In this document: positions 8,403-16,574 of the stretch, piece after piece
Layout: the number at the start of each line of letters is the position of its first letter
Position numbering within the stretch: the first letter of the stretch is position 1
Source of the DNA: AC-32 sp963719275
Lineage (GTDB): Bacteria; Actinomycetota; Thermoleophilia; Gaiellales; Gaiellaceae
Assembly: GCA_963719275.1 (NCBI GenBank)
Contig: CAVRBT010000010.1
Span: forward strand, 1 to 64,000
Direction of reading: 5' to 3'
DNA length: 64,000 bases
The notes under the pieces: model-generated
The model's input: the letters and a program-made list of their open reading frames with translations, nothing else
Told to the model about the DNA's origin: nothing
The model's database searches: none
Translations under genes and position numbers: made by a program

Positions 8403-8733
8403 TCCGCGCGCCGTCCAAGCGCCTGTTGCCCTTCGCCTCCATGTCCTCGCCGCCCTCGACCTCGATCGAAAAGCGGTCACGGAGCGGTGTCACGAGCGCC
8501 TTCCTCACCGTCGCGACGGTCTCGCCCTCGCGCTCGATCTCCATCGTGTTGCGAATGCTCAGCAGCTTCTTCCGGATCGTGAGCAATTCGTCACCCTCGG
8601 GCGCCTGCAGAATGAGCGTCTTCCGGATGCGGAGCGCCTTGCCGTCCACCTTGAACGCAGGCCGACCGCCGCCGGTCTCGATCCAGTAGTCGTCGCCGAT
8701 CGCGAACATCTGCTCGCGCATCTGGTACTTCAT
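8320..8733 (-). pseudogene. LURP-one-related (LOR) protein, 3'-truncated
   Basis: Residues 1-106 match the first two thirds of LURP-one-related proteins: MKYQMREQMFAIGDDYWIE, FKVDGKALRIRKTL and LLSIRNTMEIEREGE. After EGGEDMEAKGN, near 8415, the expected closing strands and C-terminal helix are missing. The frame instead runs antisense through the HicA-like gene as arginine-rich filler to 8320. The full family length is about 160 residues. LOR proteins resemble phospholipid scramblases; the function here is probably lost. Confidence 0.65.
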
Positions 8734-8764
8734 TTCGACCCCCGCCGCGGCGCTTGGTACCCCG

Positions 8765-9634
8765 TCATGACTCCGCCCCCGCTCGTAATGGCGAGTGGTC
8801 GGGTTCGACCTCGTAAGAGGTGATGGTGGCGGCGATGAGCTGCACGAAGTTGGTTGTTGCATCGAAGGGGGCTGCGTGGCCTGCCCCTTCGATTCGATGG
8901 CTTCTCGCAGTCGGGATGGCAGCGGCCAGCGATCGGACGAGCCGGAACATGTTGGAGGGGCTTCGTGCGCCGTAGCTGCAGACGACGGGGACCTCGATGG
9001 CGGCGAGATCCCTCGCCGATGGATAGGTGCCGATCGAGTTGCGGAGGTCTTCCAAGGCTGCTCTCGCGTTGTCCCTGCCGGCTCGCCGCCACTCCTCGCG
9101 AAACGCATCCCACGCGCTTCCACCGTCACGGTAGGTGTAGGCGGAGCGCAGTAATGTCTCGGCGGCGTCGCCATGCCGGCCGCGCAGAGTGAGCAATCCG
9201 ATCTTGGCGAGTGCCGCGACCTGCGACGCGGTGGGACGATGGCGAGCGTACCGCCAGGGGAACTCGTGGGCGACAACCGCCCACACCAGGTCCGGACGAC
9301 GAATCGCGAGGTCGACGGCGATCGCCGCCCCGGCGCTTGTACCGACCGCGACGGCGGGTGGGATCACCAAGTACTCCAGAAGCGCCGCGGCGTCGGCCGT
9401 ATGGGTGGACATCGAGCGCACCGGTTCGCCGCCGGAGCGGGCGTAACCGCGCCGGTCGTAGGCAATCACTCGGCCGATCCGGGCGAGCTCCTCGGCCGCA
9501 GCGCCACAGGTTGAGGCCGTCGACCCGGCAGGGTGAACCAGAAGGATCGGTACACCCTCGCCCAGCTCCTCGTAATAGAGGTTGCATCCGTTCGACCTCA
9601 CGGAACCCACAACCGGCCTTGCCCGAAAGGTCAT
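8765..9634 (-). CDS. Alpha/beta hydrolase
   Basis: A 289-residue cytoplasmic hydrolase. LLVHPAGS forms the oxyanion loop, VGTSAGAA the nucleophile elbow with the catalytic serine, and GAGHAAPFD holds the catalytic histidine. VIAYDRRGYARSG is the typical strand-4 region. A cap domain lies at about residues 130-210. Substrate cannot be predicted. Its ATG overlaps the stop of the upstream 80-residue gene as ATGA, so the two are translationally coupled. Confidence 0.85.
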   Translation of the reverse strand: MTFRARPVVGSVRSNGCNLYYEELGEGVPILLVHPAGSTASTCGAAAEELARIGRVIAYDRRGYARSGGEPVRSMSTHTADAAALLEYLVIPPAVAVGTSAGAAIAVDLAIRRPDLVWAVVAHEFPWRYARHRPTASQVAALAKIGLLTLRGRHGDAAETLLRSAYTYRDGGSAWDAFREEWRRAGRDNARAALEDLRNSIGTYPSARDLAAIEVPVVCSYGARSPSNMFRLVRSLAAAIPTARSHRIEGAGHAAPFDATTNFVQLIAATITSYEVEPDHSPLRAGAES

Positions 9635-9873
9635 GGGATCTCGACCTCACTGACGTGGCTGACGGTCGTGCGCTCGGCGACGTAGTAGGGGAGCAGCCCG
9701 AGCGCCTCCTCTTCAGTGTCTGCGTCAACCGCCCACCAGATCGCGTGTCCGCCGGAGCGGCACGAGGCCAGGGTCGGACGGTGGCGAAGCGGGCTCTCGA
9801 GTCCCTTGAACGCGGCGAAGACGACGCCGCACTCGTTCGGTTTGTGCTGGTGCTCGAGCAGAAAGCGAGACAT
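9631..9873 (-). CDS. Small conserved hypothetical protein (muconolactone-isomerase-like fold)
   Basis: An 80-residue protein. The layout MSRFLLEHQHKPNECGVVFA, then HAIWWAVDADTEEEALGLLP and YYVAERTTVSHVSEVEIP resembles small ferredoxin-like dimers of the DUF3303/DUF4242 type found in actinobacteria. It starts just after the stop of the CPBP protease remnant and overlaps the hydrolase start by 4 bp, so it belongs to the same transcript. Confidence 0.6.
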   Translation of the reverse strand: MSRFLLEHQHKPNECGVVFAAFKGLESPLRHRPTLASCRSGGHAIWWAVDADTEEEALGLLPYYVAERTTVSHVSEVEIP

Positions 9874-9877
9874 GGCG

Positions 9878-10497
9878 CTACTTGACCACGAGGCTCAGGA
9901 TGATGCCGATCATCAGGAAGCTTGTAAGCGCGTGAGCGACGATGCTGATCCAAATGCTTCGGAACCGTCTCGCCGGATACGCCTGACCGAAGATCCCGGT
10001 GAGCAGGGTCGTCGGCATGACCCACGGCTCGTGCAGGTGGTAGGCCGTGAAGATCGTCCCGTTCACGATCCAGTCGAACCTGCCGCAAACCTTCCGCATT
10101 CGCGGCAGCAGCAGCCCGCGGAAGAACAGCTCCTCGGCGACCGGCGCCAGAACGCAAATCAGCACCGAAAGCGCGAACAACCCCACGCTCCCTGGTAGAA
10201 GCGGTCGACGCGGACCCCACCGTTCGTGATGAAGTCGGAGAAGTCTCTCACCACCGGTCCTGTCGGATTGATCGGCACCATCTCCAAGGCGACGGAAAGG
10301 AGCACGAACGGCACCATCCACCACCACACCTTGCCGCCGACGCGGCCGGTCTTCGGATCCTGTGGGGCGCGGAGCCAAACGCGTCGCAAAGGCGCGCCCA
10401 CCCGAGTCCCCCTGTTCCAGCCGAACCATGACCAGCGTCAAGACGAGGATCCAGACGAGCCCCGCGTTGAAGCAGATTAGGGGGCTGTTCCAAGTGG
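9878..10497 (-). pseudogene. CPBP (CAAX-type) intramembrane protease with two frameshifts
   Basis: The intact C-terminal part contains the CPBP motifs EELFFRG, FTAYHLHEP and the later AHALTSF. The N-terminal part is split. WNSPLICFNAGLVWILVL and MVRLEQGD lie in one frame. APLRRVWLRAPQDPKTGRVG to RVDRFYQGAWG lies in another (about 10185-10395). The frame then returns to GSVGLFALSVL. Two shifts, near 10395 and 10190, join them into a normal-length protein. The 5' end is lost at about 10497, where a foreign fragment on the other strand begins. Confidence 0.7.
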
Positions 10498-10770
10498 CTC
10501 GCGCAGCACTTCTGGGTCGCCTCCGCCACCGGCCCCGGGGCCCAGACGCTGAAGTGGGATCCGCGCAGCGGGTTGTGGACGGTCGTGGTGATGAATGCCG
10601 ACGGGCGACCCGGGATCAACGTGGGCGCGGACCTGGGAGCCCGCATGCCGGCCGTGCTGTGGCTCGCGATCGGATTGCTGGCGGCAGGGGCGGTCTTCAT
10701 GGCCGGCGGCGTGCTCCTGATCGCGGGAGCGATCCGCGGCCGTCGAGCCAGCCAAGTGAGCACGGTTTGA
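10471..10770 (+). pseudogene. 3' remnant of an actinobacterial membrane protein
   Basis: The frame has no start codon before a stop near 10470, yet HFWVASATGPGAQTLKWD and LWTVVVMNADGRPGINVGA, followed by one hydrophobic helix, read like the C-terminus of a family of actinobacterial membrane proteins ending in a WTVVVMNADGS segment and a last TM helix. The N-terminal two thirds are absent. It abuts the broken 5' end of the CPBP gene, so both were probably cut by the same rearrangement. Confidence 0.6.
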
Positions 10771-10792
10771 GACGAAAGGAGGGAGAGGAATC

Positions 10793-11263
10793 ATGCAGCC
10801 GATCAAGGAAGCAGCGTCCGAGTTCCTCGCCAACAAGCGCGTGGCGGTCACGGGCGTGTCCCGCACGCCCAAGACACACGGGAGCAACAACGTGTACCGG
10901 CGGCTACGCGAGCGGGGCTATGACGTCTTCGCGGTCAACCCGAACACCCAGGAGGTCGAAGGGGATCGGTCCTACCCGGATCTGCAATCCATTCCGGGCG
11001 GCGTCGAGGCGGTGGTGATCGGAACTCGGCCCGAGATCGCCGAGGACACGATGCACGAGTGCGCCGAGCTCGGCATCAAGCACGTCTGGATGCACCGAGG
11101 CCCCGGCGCGGGCAGCGTCTCGAACGCCGCCACCGACTACGGCCGGCAACACGGCATCACCGTGATCGACGGAGGCTGTCCGCTGATGTTCGAGCCCACC
11201 GCCGACTTCGGCCACAAAATCATGCGCTTCGTGTACGCCGGAAAGGTGCCAAAGCACGTCTGA
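10793..11263 (+). CDS. CoA-binding domain protein
   Basis: A 156-residue Rossmann-fold protein of the small CoA-binding (YccU-like) family. KRVAVTGVSRTPKTHGSNNV is the nucleotide-binding loop, AVNPNTQEVEG and VEAVVIGTRPE the following strands, and the terminal GGCPLMFEPTADF is conserved in the family. Cofactor binding is expected, but no reaction is known. Strong ribosome site AAAGGAGG. It is 18 bp from the following SnoaL gene and probably cotranscribed with it. Confidence 0.85.
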   Translation: MQPIKEAASEFLANKRVAVTGVSRTPKTHGSNNVYRRLRERGYDVFAVNPNTQEVEGDRSYPDLQSIPGGVEAVVIGTRPEIAEDTMHECAELGIKHVWMHRGPGAGSVSNAATDYGRQHGITVIDGGCPLMFEPTADFGHKIMRFVYAGKVPKHV

Positions 11264-11281
11264 ACCAGAGAGGAGAAGACG

Positions 11282-11712
11282 ATGAGCGCCAAGCAGAAAC
11301 TCCTGGATCGTTACGTCGAGCGGTACAACGCGGGCGATCTCGACGCGGTCATGGATCTCTATGCCGAGGACGCCGTCCAACTGATGCCCGACGGCTTCTT
11401 TGAGGGCCGGAGCACGATCCGCGAGCGCCTCGCCCAGGAACTGAACGGGTTCTCGGATCTCGCCCATAGGGTGGAGAGCTTCGTCGAGCAGGGCGACGCG
11501 TTCGCAGACGAGTGGACGTTCGTAGGAACGCACACCGGTCCGTTCGCGCTGCCGGACGGCGGTCAGCTACCTCCCACCGGCAGCGGGTGGAGCTCAGGGG
11601 TATGGAGTTCGTGCAGGTGCGCGACGGGAAGATCGTCGTTGACAACCTGTACTACGACAACATGGCCGTCGCCGTCCAGCTCGGCCTCGTCCCGGAAGTC
11701 GCGACCGCGTGA
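11282..11712 (+). pseudogene. SnoaL-like protein with a frameshift
   Basis: MSAKQKLLDRYVERYNAGD, VMDLYAEDAVQLMPDG and DEWTFVGTHTGPF give a normal NTF2/SnoaL-like cone fold. At about 11583 the frame breaks. One missing base joins it to RVELRGMEFVQVRDGKIVVD and ends at EVATA with a stop at 11712, a normal 143-residue length. GAGAGGAG precedes the start. This is a single-base deletion or a sequencing error; a functional gene is quite possible. Function unassigned. Confidence 0.7.
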
Positions 11713-11824
11713 TCGAGTCGCGATGAGCTGATCGATCGAAGACCAGCCGGAACGCGCTCGCCCGGCGGCCGTGGCGAATCGGCTACCTCTACCTCACTGG
11801 CGGCGTCGAGACGCGGGATCAGCG

Positions 11825-12562
11825 TCAGTCGGGGTATTCGTCCTTCCGCCAGGCGCGTGGCTCGTCGGGCGGCCCGTTCGGCGTCCGGTCGAGCAGGGAG
11901 CTGTAGTACGGCGCGACGAACGGGTCGGGCGCCGACACCGTGTAGGTGTGGTAGACGGTGCCGTTCTCGCGGGCGAAGGCGATCCAGCTCGGGTTCTCGC
12001 GCATTCCGTCCTCGAGCTTGGCTCCGACCTGGTTCGACCATTCCTCGAGCCACTCCGGCGGGTCGTCGAGCACCTCCTGCACCTCCGGGATCTGCTTCGC
12101 CTGCTCCGGGGTCAGGGCGAGGCCGAAGTCGAACGCGAAGTCGCTGTTGTAGGTGGAGACGTAGGGGAACTGCCAGCCCATCCGCTGCTTGTAGGCGGTG
12201 AGGCGCTCGATCGGCGCGCGCGAGAAGCAGATCAGCGTCACGTCGCGCTGGTTCAGGTGGACGAGCGAGCCGTCGAGGCCGTCACCGAGGTTCGTGCAGC
12301 CGGGGCAGGCGCCGTTCTCGTAGTCCGGCCCGAACATGATGTTGTAGGCGAGGAGCTGTGAGCGGCCCTCGAACAGCTCCGCGAGGGTCTTCTTGCCCTC
12401 CTCGGTGTCGAACTCGTACTCCTTCTCGACCCGCACCCAGGGGAGCTCGAGCCGCTTCTTCTTGAGCTCCTCGTCTCGTTCGGCCTGCTCGCCCTCGAGC
12501 TTCGCGAGCTCGTCGCGTGCGGCCTGCCATTCCTCGCGGGTTCCGATCTTGTGCTCGGGCAT
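11825..12562 (-). CDS. DUF899 family thioredoxin-fold protein
   Basis: A 245-residue protein of the DUF899 family. TREEWQAARDELAKLE opens it. LPWVRVEKEYEFDTEEG leads into the strand before YNIMFGPDYENGACPGCTN, a CPGC redox-like motif at the place of the thioredoxin active site. DGSLVHLNQRDVTLICFSRAP completes the core. Known members are uncharacterised. AGGAGGAGG precedes the ATG. The 110 bp before it contain nothing recognisable. Confidence 0.85.
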   Translation of the reverse strand: MPEHKIGTREEWQAARDELAKLEGEQAERDEELKKKRLELPWVRVEKEYEFDTEEGKKTLAELFEGRSQLLAYNIMFGPDYENGACPGCTNLGDGLDGSLVHLNQRDVTLICFSRAPIERLTAYKQRMGWQFPYVSTYNSDFAFDFGLALTPEQAKQIPEVQEVLDDPPEWLEEWSNQVGAKLEDGMRENPSWIAFARENGTVYHTYTVSAPDPFVAPYYSSLLDRTPNGPPDEPRAWRKDEYPD

Positions 12563-12638
12563 CTTCTCCTCCTCCTCTCGAGCTCGGGGTCAACGATGAG
12601 ACTCCGGCCCCGGGGCAAACTCATCGCGGCAGGATGAC

Positions 12639-13358
12639 ATGAGGACTACCCGCTTCCAGGTCCTCGAACCAGGCGCCTTGTACCATCGCGCCGTGCGCGA
12701 GCTGGCTCCAGGCCTGTGGCACTGGGAGGCACCGCATCCGGACTGGACGCCCGAGGACTGGTGGCCCCAGCGCGTCTCCTCGTACGCGATCGACGACGGC
12801 ATGCGCCTGCTGCTCTTCGACCCGCTGGCCGTTCCGGCCGAGCTCGAGGAGCTGGCGGCCGACCGCGAGCCGGTGATCGTGCTGACGGCGCCGTGGCACG
12901 AGCGCGACACGAAGCGCCTCGTGGAACGGCTCGGCGCGCCGGTGTTCACGCCTCCGCCCGACACGGGCGAGGACCTGATGCAGAAGTTCGACATCACGGC
13001 CGAGCAGGTCGCCGGCTGGGTCAGCCCTGACCTCAGGTGGCTCATCGAGGGGGGCGGGCTCGAGAAGCACCTGTACGCGGCCGGCGAGCGGCTGCCCTTC
13101 GGAGCCGAGGTGTTCCAGGGAAGGGAGCACAACGACCTCGTCCTCTGGCTCGAGGGTCGCCGCGCGGTCATCGCCGGCGACTCGCTCGCCGATTTCGGCC
13201 GCGGCCTCGAGATCCAGGTGGAGAAGATGGGCGGGCGCGTGACGCGCGAGGAGGTCGCCGAGGGGCTGCGTCCCCTGCTCGAGCGACCGGTCGAGCACGT
13301 GCTCAGCTCGCACGGCGGGCCGCAGGACCGGGCCGCGCTCGAGCGGGCGCTTGCCTGA
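12639..13358 (+). CDS. Metallo-beta-lactamase-fold-like protein
   Basis: A 239-residue protein with the MBL topology. ELAPGLWHWEAPHPDWTPED starts the fold, VIVLTAPWHERDTKRLV replaces the usual HxHxDH loop, GDSLADFGRG supplies the bridging aspartate region and VLSSHGGP the last histidine. The first metal motif is degenerate (only HERD), so metal binding may be partial. Convergent with the ABC permease, with stops 6 bp apart. Confidence 0.75.
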   Translation: MRTTRFQVLEPGALYHRAVRELAPGLWHWEAPHPDWTPEDWWPQRVSSYAIDDGMRLLLFDPLAVPAELEELAADREPVIVLTAPWHERDTKRLVERLGAPVFTPPPDTGEDLMQKFDITAEQVAGWVSPDLRWLIEGGGLEKHLYAAGERLPFGAEVFQGREHNDLVLWLEGRRAVIAGDSLADFGRGLEIQVEKMGGRVTREEVAEGLRPLLERPVEHVLSSHGGPQDRAALERALA

Positions 13359-13364
13359 CGGTCC

Positions 13365-14138
13365 CTACCGAGCCACGACGCGGCGGTAGCGCCAGGCCGA
13401 GAGCGGCGCGAAGACGGCGATGATCGCGAGCGTCCAGGCCACCGCCAGCCAGACGTCGTTGCCGGCCGGGATTCCGAGGAAGAGCGCGCGGGCGGCGTTC
13501 ACCATGTACGTGAACGGGTTGTGCTCGGCGATCGGCTGCAGCCAGCTCGGCATCGAGGCGACCGGGACGAACGCCGACGAGACGAACGTCACCGGGAAGA
13601 GGATCGTGAACCCGTACGCGTTCGACGCCTCCGGCGAGGACGACGAGAGCCCGATGAACGCGAACACCCATGAGAACGCGTAGCCGATCAGCAGGAGCAG
13701 TGCGATCCCGGCGATCACCGCGCCGACGCTGCTCGAGAAGTTGAAGCCGACGAGCAGCCCGACGGTGAACATCACGACCAGCTGGAAGACGTTGGTCACG
13801 ACGTCGCCGAGGGTTCGTCCGGTCAGCAGCGCCGAGCGGGTCATCGGCAGCGAGCGGAACCGGTCCATCAATCCCTTCTTGACGTCCTCCGCGAGCCCGA
13901 GCGCCGTGACGAAGCCGCCGAAACAGATCGACTGCACGATGATCCCCGGCATCAGGAAGTCCACGTAGTCGAAGCCCGGTGTCTGGATCGCGCCGCCGAA
14001 GACGTAGACGAACAGCAGCACGAAGAGGATCGGCTGGATCGTGAAGCCGACCAGCAAGTCGGGCTGGCGCGGGATCCGCAAGAGACTGCGCTTGGCGAGG
14101 ACGAGGGTGTCCGAGATCCCGTAGCAAAGCGTCCTCAC
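13365..14138 (-). CDS. ABC-2 type exporter permease (DrrB-like)
   Basis: A 257-residue permease with six transmembrane helices. LLVGFTIQPILFVLLFVYVFG is TM1 and its flank, VKKGLMDRFRSLPMTRSALL the coupling-helix region, and IAEHNPFTYMVNAARAL the conserved C-terminal segment of the daunorubicin-resistance type. It forms an exporter with the upstream ATPase; their genes overlap by ATGA (14135-14138). Substrate is probably a lipid or hydrophobic compound. Confidence 0.9.
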   Translation of the reverse strand: MRTLCYGISDTLVLAKRSLLRIPRQPDLLVGFTIQPILFVLLFVYVFGGAIQTPGFDYVDFLMPGIIVQSICFGGFVTALGLAEDVKKGLMDRFRSLPMTRSALLTGRTLGDVVTNVFQLVVMFTVGLLVGFNFSSSVGAVIAGIALLLLIGYAFSWVFAFIGLSSSSPEASNAYGFTILFPVTFVSSAFVPVASMPSWLQPIAEHNPFTYMVNAARALFLGIPAGNDVWLAVAWTLAIIAVFAPLSAWRYRRVVAR

Positions 14139-15109
14139 CGGGATTCCGCCTCCGCTTCCTCGGCCTCCGGCTCGGCGGCGTGCCCGGTCAGGGTCAGGAA
14201 GACGTCGTCCAGCGTCGGGATGCTGACGGCGATGTCGTCGATCGCGATCCCGGCGTCGTCGAGCCGCCGGACGGCATCGGCGATCGTCCCTCGGCGCTCG
14301 GCGACCGGCACGCGGACGGTTCCGTCTTCGAGAAACGGGCGGTCGCTCGCGATCGAGGCGAGCGCGGCCACCGCCTCCTCTCCGCGCCCGCCGTCGCAGA
14401 GATGGATCTCGAGCCGCTCGCCGCCGACCTGGGCCTTGAGCTCGTCCGGCGTTCCTTCCGCGATCACCACACCCTGGTCGATCACGGCGATGCGGTCGGC
14501 GAGCCGGTCGGCCTCGTCGAGGTACTGCGTCGTGAGCAGTACGGTCGTGCCCTCCGAGACGAGCGCCTCGATCGCGTCCCAGAGCCCGATCCGGCTGCGG
14601 ATGTCGAGACCGGTCGTCGGCTCGTCGAGGAACAGCACCGGCGGCCGGGCGACGAGCGCGGCGGCGAGATCGAGCCGCCGGCGCATGCCGCCGGAGTACG
14701 TGCGGACGAGGCGGCCACCCGCGTCGGACAGCTCGAAGGAGGCAAGGAGCTCTCGTGCCCGCTCACGCGCGTGGGCTCGTTCGAGGTGGTAGAGCCTGCC
14801 AACCATCTCGAGGTTCTCGAAGCCCGTCAGGTTCTCGTCCACGGCGGCGTACTGGCCGGCGAGCCCGATCCGCTGGCGAACCTTTGCGTCCTCCTTGACG
14901 ACGTCGAACCCGGCAACCCGCGCCGACCCCTCGTCCGGGAGCAGCAGGGTGGTGAGGATCCTGACGGCGGTCGTCTTGCCGGCCCCGTTCGGGCCGAGCA
15001 GTCCGAAGACGCTTCCGGTCTCGACACGGAGGTCGACGCCTCGGAGGGCCTGGACGTCGCCGTAGCTCTTCTGTAGCCGGGTGGTCTCGACGGCGGGATC
15101 TGCCGGCAC
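14135..15109 (-). CDS. ABC exporter ATPase (DrrA-like)
   Basis: A 324-residue ATPase with Walker A GPNGAGKTT, signature YSGGMRRRLDLAAAL, Walker B VLFLDEPTTGLD and switch histidine replaced by Q in LLTTQYLDEA, as is usual in DrrA proteins. A C-terminal ~80-residue regulatory domain follows. I place the start at the GTG at 15109, not 15169, because TAGCGT lies exactly 7 nt before it, as in other probably leaderless genes here. First gene of a two-gene operon. Confidence 0.9.
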   Translation of the reverse strand: MPADPAVETTRLQKSYGDVQALRGVDLRVETGSVFGLLGPNGAGKTTAVRILTTLLLPDEGSARVAGFDVVKEDAKVRQRIGLAGQYAAVDENLTGFENLEMVGRLYHLERAHARERARELLASFELSDAGGRLVRTYSGGMRRRLDLAAALVARPPVLFLDEPTTGLDIRSRIGLWDAIEALVSEGTTVLLTTQYLDEADRLADRIAVIDQGVVIAEGTPDELKAQVGGERLEIHLCDGGRGEEAVAALASIASDRPFLEDGTVRVPVAERRGTIADAVRRLDDAGIAIDDIAVSIPTLDDVFLTLTGHAAEPEAEEAEAESR

Positions 15110-15116
15110 GCTCTCT

Positions 15117-15122
15117 ACGCTA
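15117..15122 (-). promoter_or_regulatory. TAGCGT -10 element, leaderless DrrA-like gene
   Basis: On the minus strand TAGCGT is followed by 7 nt and then GTG, so transcription would begin at or next to the start codon. No ribosome binding site is present. Confidence 0.5.
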
Positions 15123-15312
15123 GCGACCGGCTCCGTGTCACGGCTGCACCCGACCGCTACAATTTGCACCGCCGGGGGGCAGTATCCCCGAACGGGTGTA
15201 GCCCGTCAGTACGGCTCGAACATCGAGCCCGGGCGCGCCGGCCTTGCGAGGCGGGAGAGACCTTCGGCTGATCGTCAATCACGGCGCTCAGTCGAAAGGA
15301 GACTCTGAGCAG

Positions 15313-16197
15313 ATGAACATCACGGCAACTCGATTCGCCACCAAGGCCCGTACGTGGCTGCTGATCGCGGGTCTGACAGGACTGCTGATCGCGATCGGCG
15401 CTCTGATCGGCGGCGGCTTCCTCTACATCTTCGTCGGACTGGCGGTGCTGATGAACGTCGCCGGCTACTGGTTCTCGGACAAGCTCGCGCTCAGGGCGAG
15501 CCGCGCGCAGCCGGTCGAGCCGGGCACGATGCCCGAGCTCGAAGGCATAGTGCAGGACCTGGCCCAGCGCGCGCAGGTGCCGGTTCCACGGCTCTTCCTG
15601 ATCCCCTCGGAGCAGCCGAACGCGTTCGCGACCGGCCGCAACCCGAAGCACGCGGCGGTGGCCGTAACGCAGGGTCTGCTGCAGCACCTGCCACGCGATC
15701 AGGTGAAGGGCGTGCTCGCACACGAGTTCGCGCACATCAAGAACCGCGACATCCTCGTCTCGTCGATCGCGGCGATGGTCGCCGGAGCGATCTCGGCGAT
15801 CGCGAACGTCCTCCAGTTCTCGCTGCTCTTCGGCGGCGACGACGAGGACTCGGGCCCGCTCGGCCTGATCGGGACGCTGGCCACGATCATCCTCGCGCCG
15901 CTGGCCGCGATGCTGATCCAGCTCGCGGTGTCACGTCAGCGCGAGTACCTCGCCGACGCGACCGGCGCGCAGCTGCTCGGCCGCGGCGAGCCGTTGGCGA
16001 ACGCGCTGGAGACGCTCGAGCGGGGCGCGCAGGCGGTCCCGATGAACGTGAACCCGGCGACGGCGTCGCTCTACATGGTGAACCCACTCCCCCGCGGCGG
16101 CGTGGCGACACTGTTCATGACGCACCCGCCGCTCGGCGAGCGCATCCGCCGGCTGCGCGCGCTGGACGCCGGCTCGGCGGTCCAGATGGTCGCCTAG
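15313..16197 (+). CDS. htpX: M48 family membrane metalloprotease HtpX
   Basis: A 294-residue membrane protease for quality control of membrane proteins. Two helices at residues 16-55 precede the zinc motif HEFAHIKNRD (His137, Glu138, His141). Further helices flank residues 160-195, and the third zinc ligand lies in the REYLADATGA segment. PLPRGGVATLFMTHPPLGER is the conserved C-terminal block. ATG at 15313 is chosen for the following hydrophobic helix and an AAAGGAG 11-12 bases upstream. The leader 15170-15312 holds two short inverted repeats (GGGTGTAGCCCG and GGCTCGAACATCGAGCC). Confidence 0.9.
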   Translation: MNITATRFATKARTWLLIAGLTGLLIAIGALIGGGFLYIFVGLAVLMNVAGYWFSDKLALRASRAQPVEPGTMPELEGIVQDLAQRAQVPVPRLFLIPSEQPNAFATGRNPKHAAVAVTQGLLQHLPRDQVKGVLAHEFAHIKNRDILVSSIAAMVAGAISAIANVLQFSLLFGGDDEDSGPLGLIGTLATIILAPLAAMLIQLAVSRQREYLADATGAQLLGRGEPLANALETLERGAQAVPMNVNPATASLYMVNPLPRGGVATLFMTHPPLGERIRRLRALDAGSAVQMVA

Positions 16198-16200
16198 CCC

Positions 16201-16536
16201 TTACGCGCGGTCGAGGCCTCGGCGGCCCTCGGTCGACGAGAGCAGCGTGATCCCGATCGCCGCCAGTGCGATTGCGACGAGGAACTTGACGAGCCAGCCC
16301 GCGTCGAAGAGGTCGGCGAGGATGCCGCCCAGGAGGCTCGCGGCGATGCCGACGAGCGCCGTTGTCAGCAGCCCGACCTGCTGACGGCCCGGGAGGATCA
16401 GCCGGCCGAGGCCGCCGACGATCAGGCCGGTGACCGCGAGCCAGAAGAGCTCGAACGCGAGGCCGATCAGCGAGCCCGCCAAAAGCAGGGCCAGGATCAC
16501 GACGATCAGGACGACGACGATTTCCAAGGCCGGCAC
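16201..16536 (-). CDS. GlsB/YeaQ/YmgE-like small membrane protein
   Basis: A 111-residue protein with four hydrophobic segments and glycine-rich helices (GLIVGGLGRLILPGRQQVGLL), characteristic of transglycosylase-associated-protein-like membrane proteins linked with stress responses. No enzymatic motif is present, and the molecular function is unknown. Convergent with htpX (stops 3 bp apart) and downstream of an ABC exporter on the same strand with a 38 bp gap. Confidence 0.75.
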   Translation of the reverse strand: MPALEIVVVLIVVILALLLAGSLIGLAFELFWLAVTGLIVGGLGRLILPGRQQVGLLTTALVGIAASLLGGILADLFDAGWLVKFLVAIALAAIGITLLSSTEGRRGLDRA

Positions 16537-16574
16537 GCTATCGAACGATCGCTGGCTCTCCGCCGTCCGGTGGG

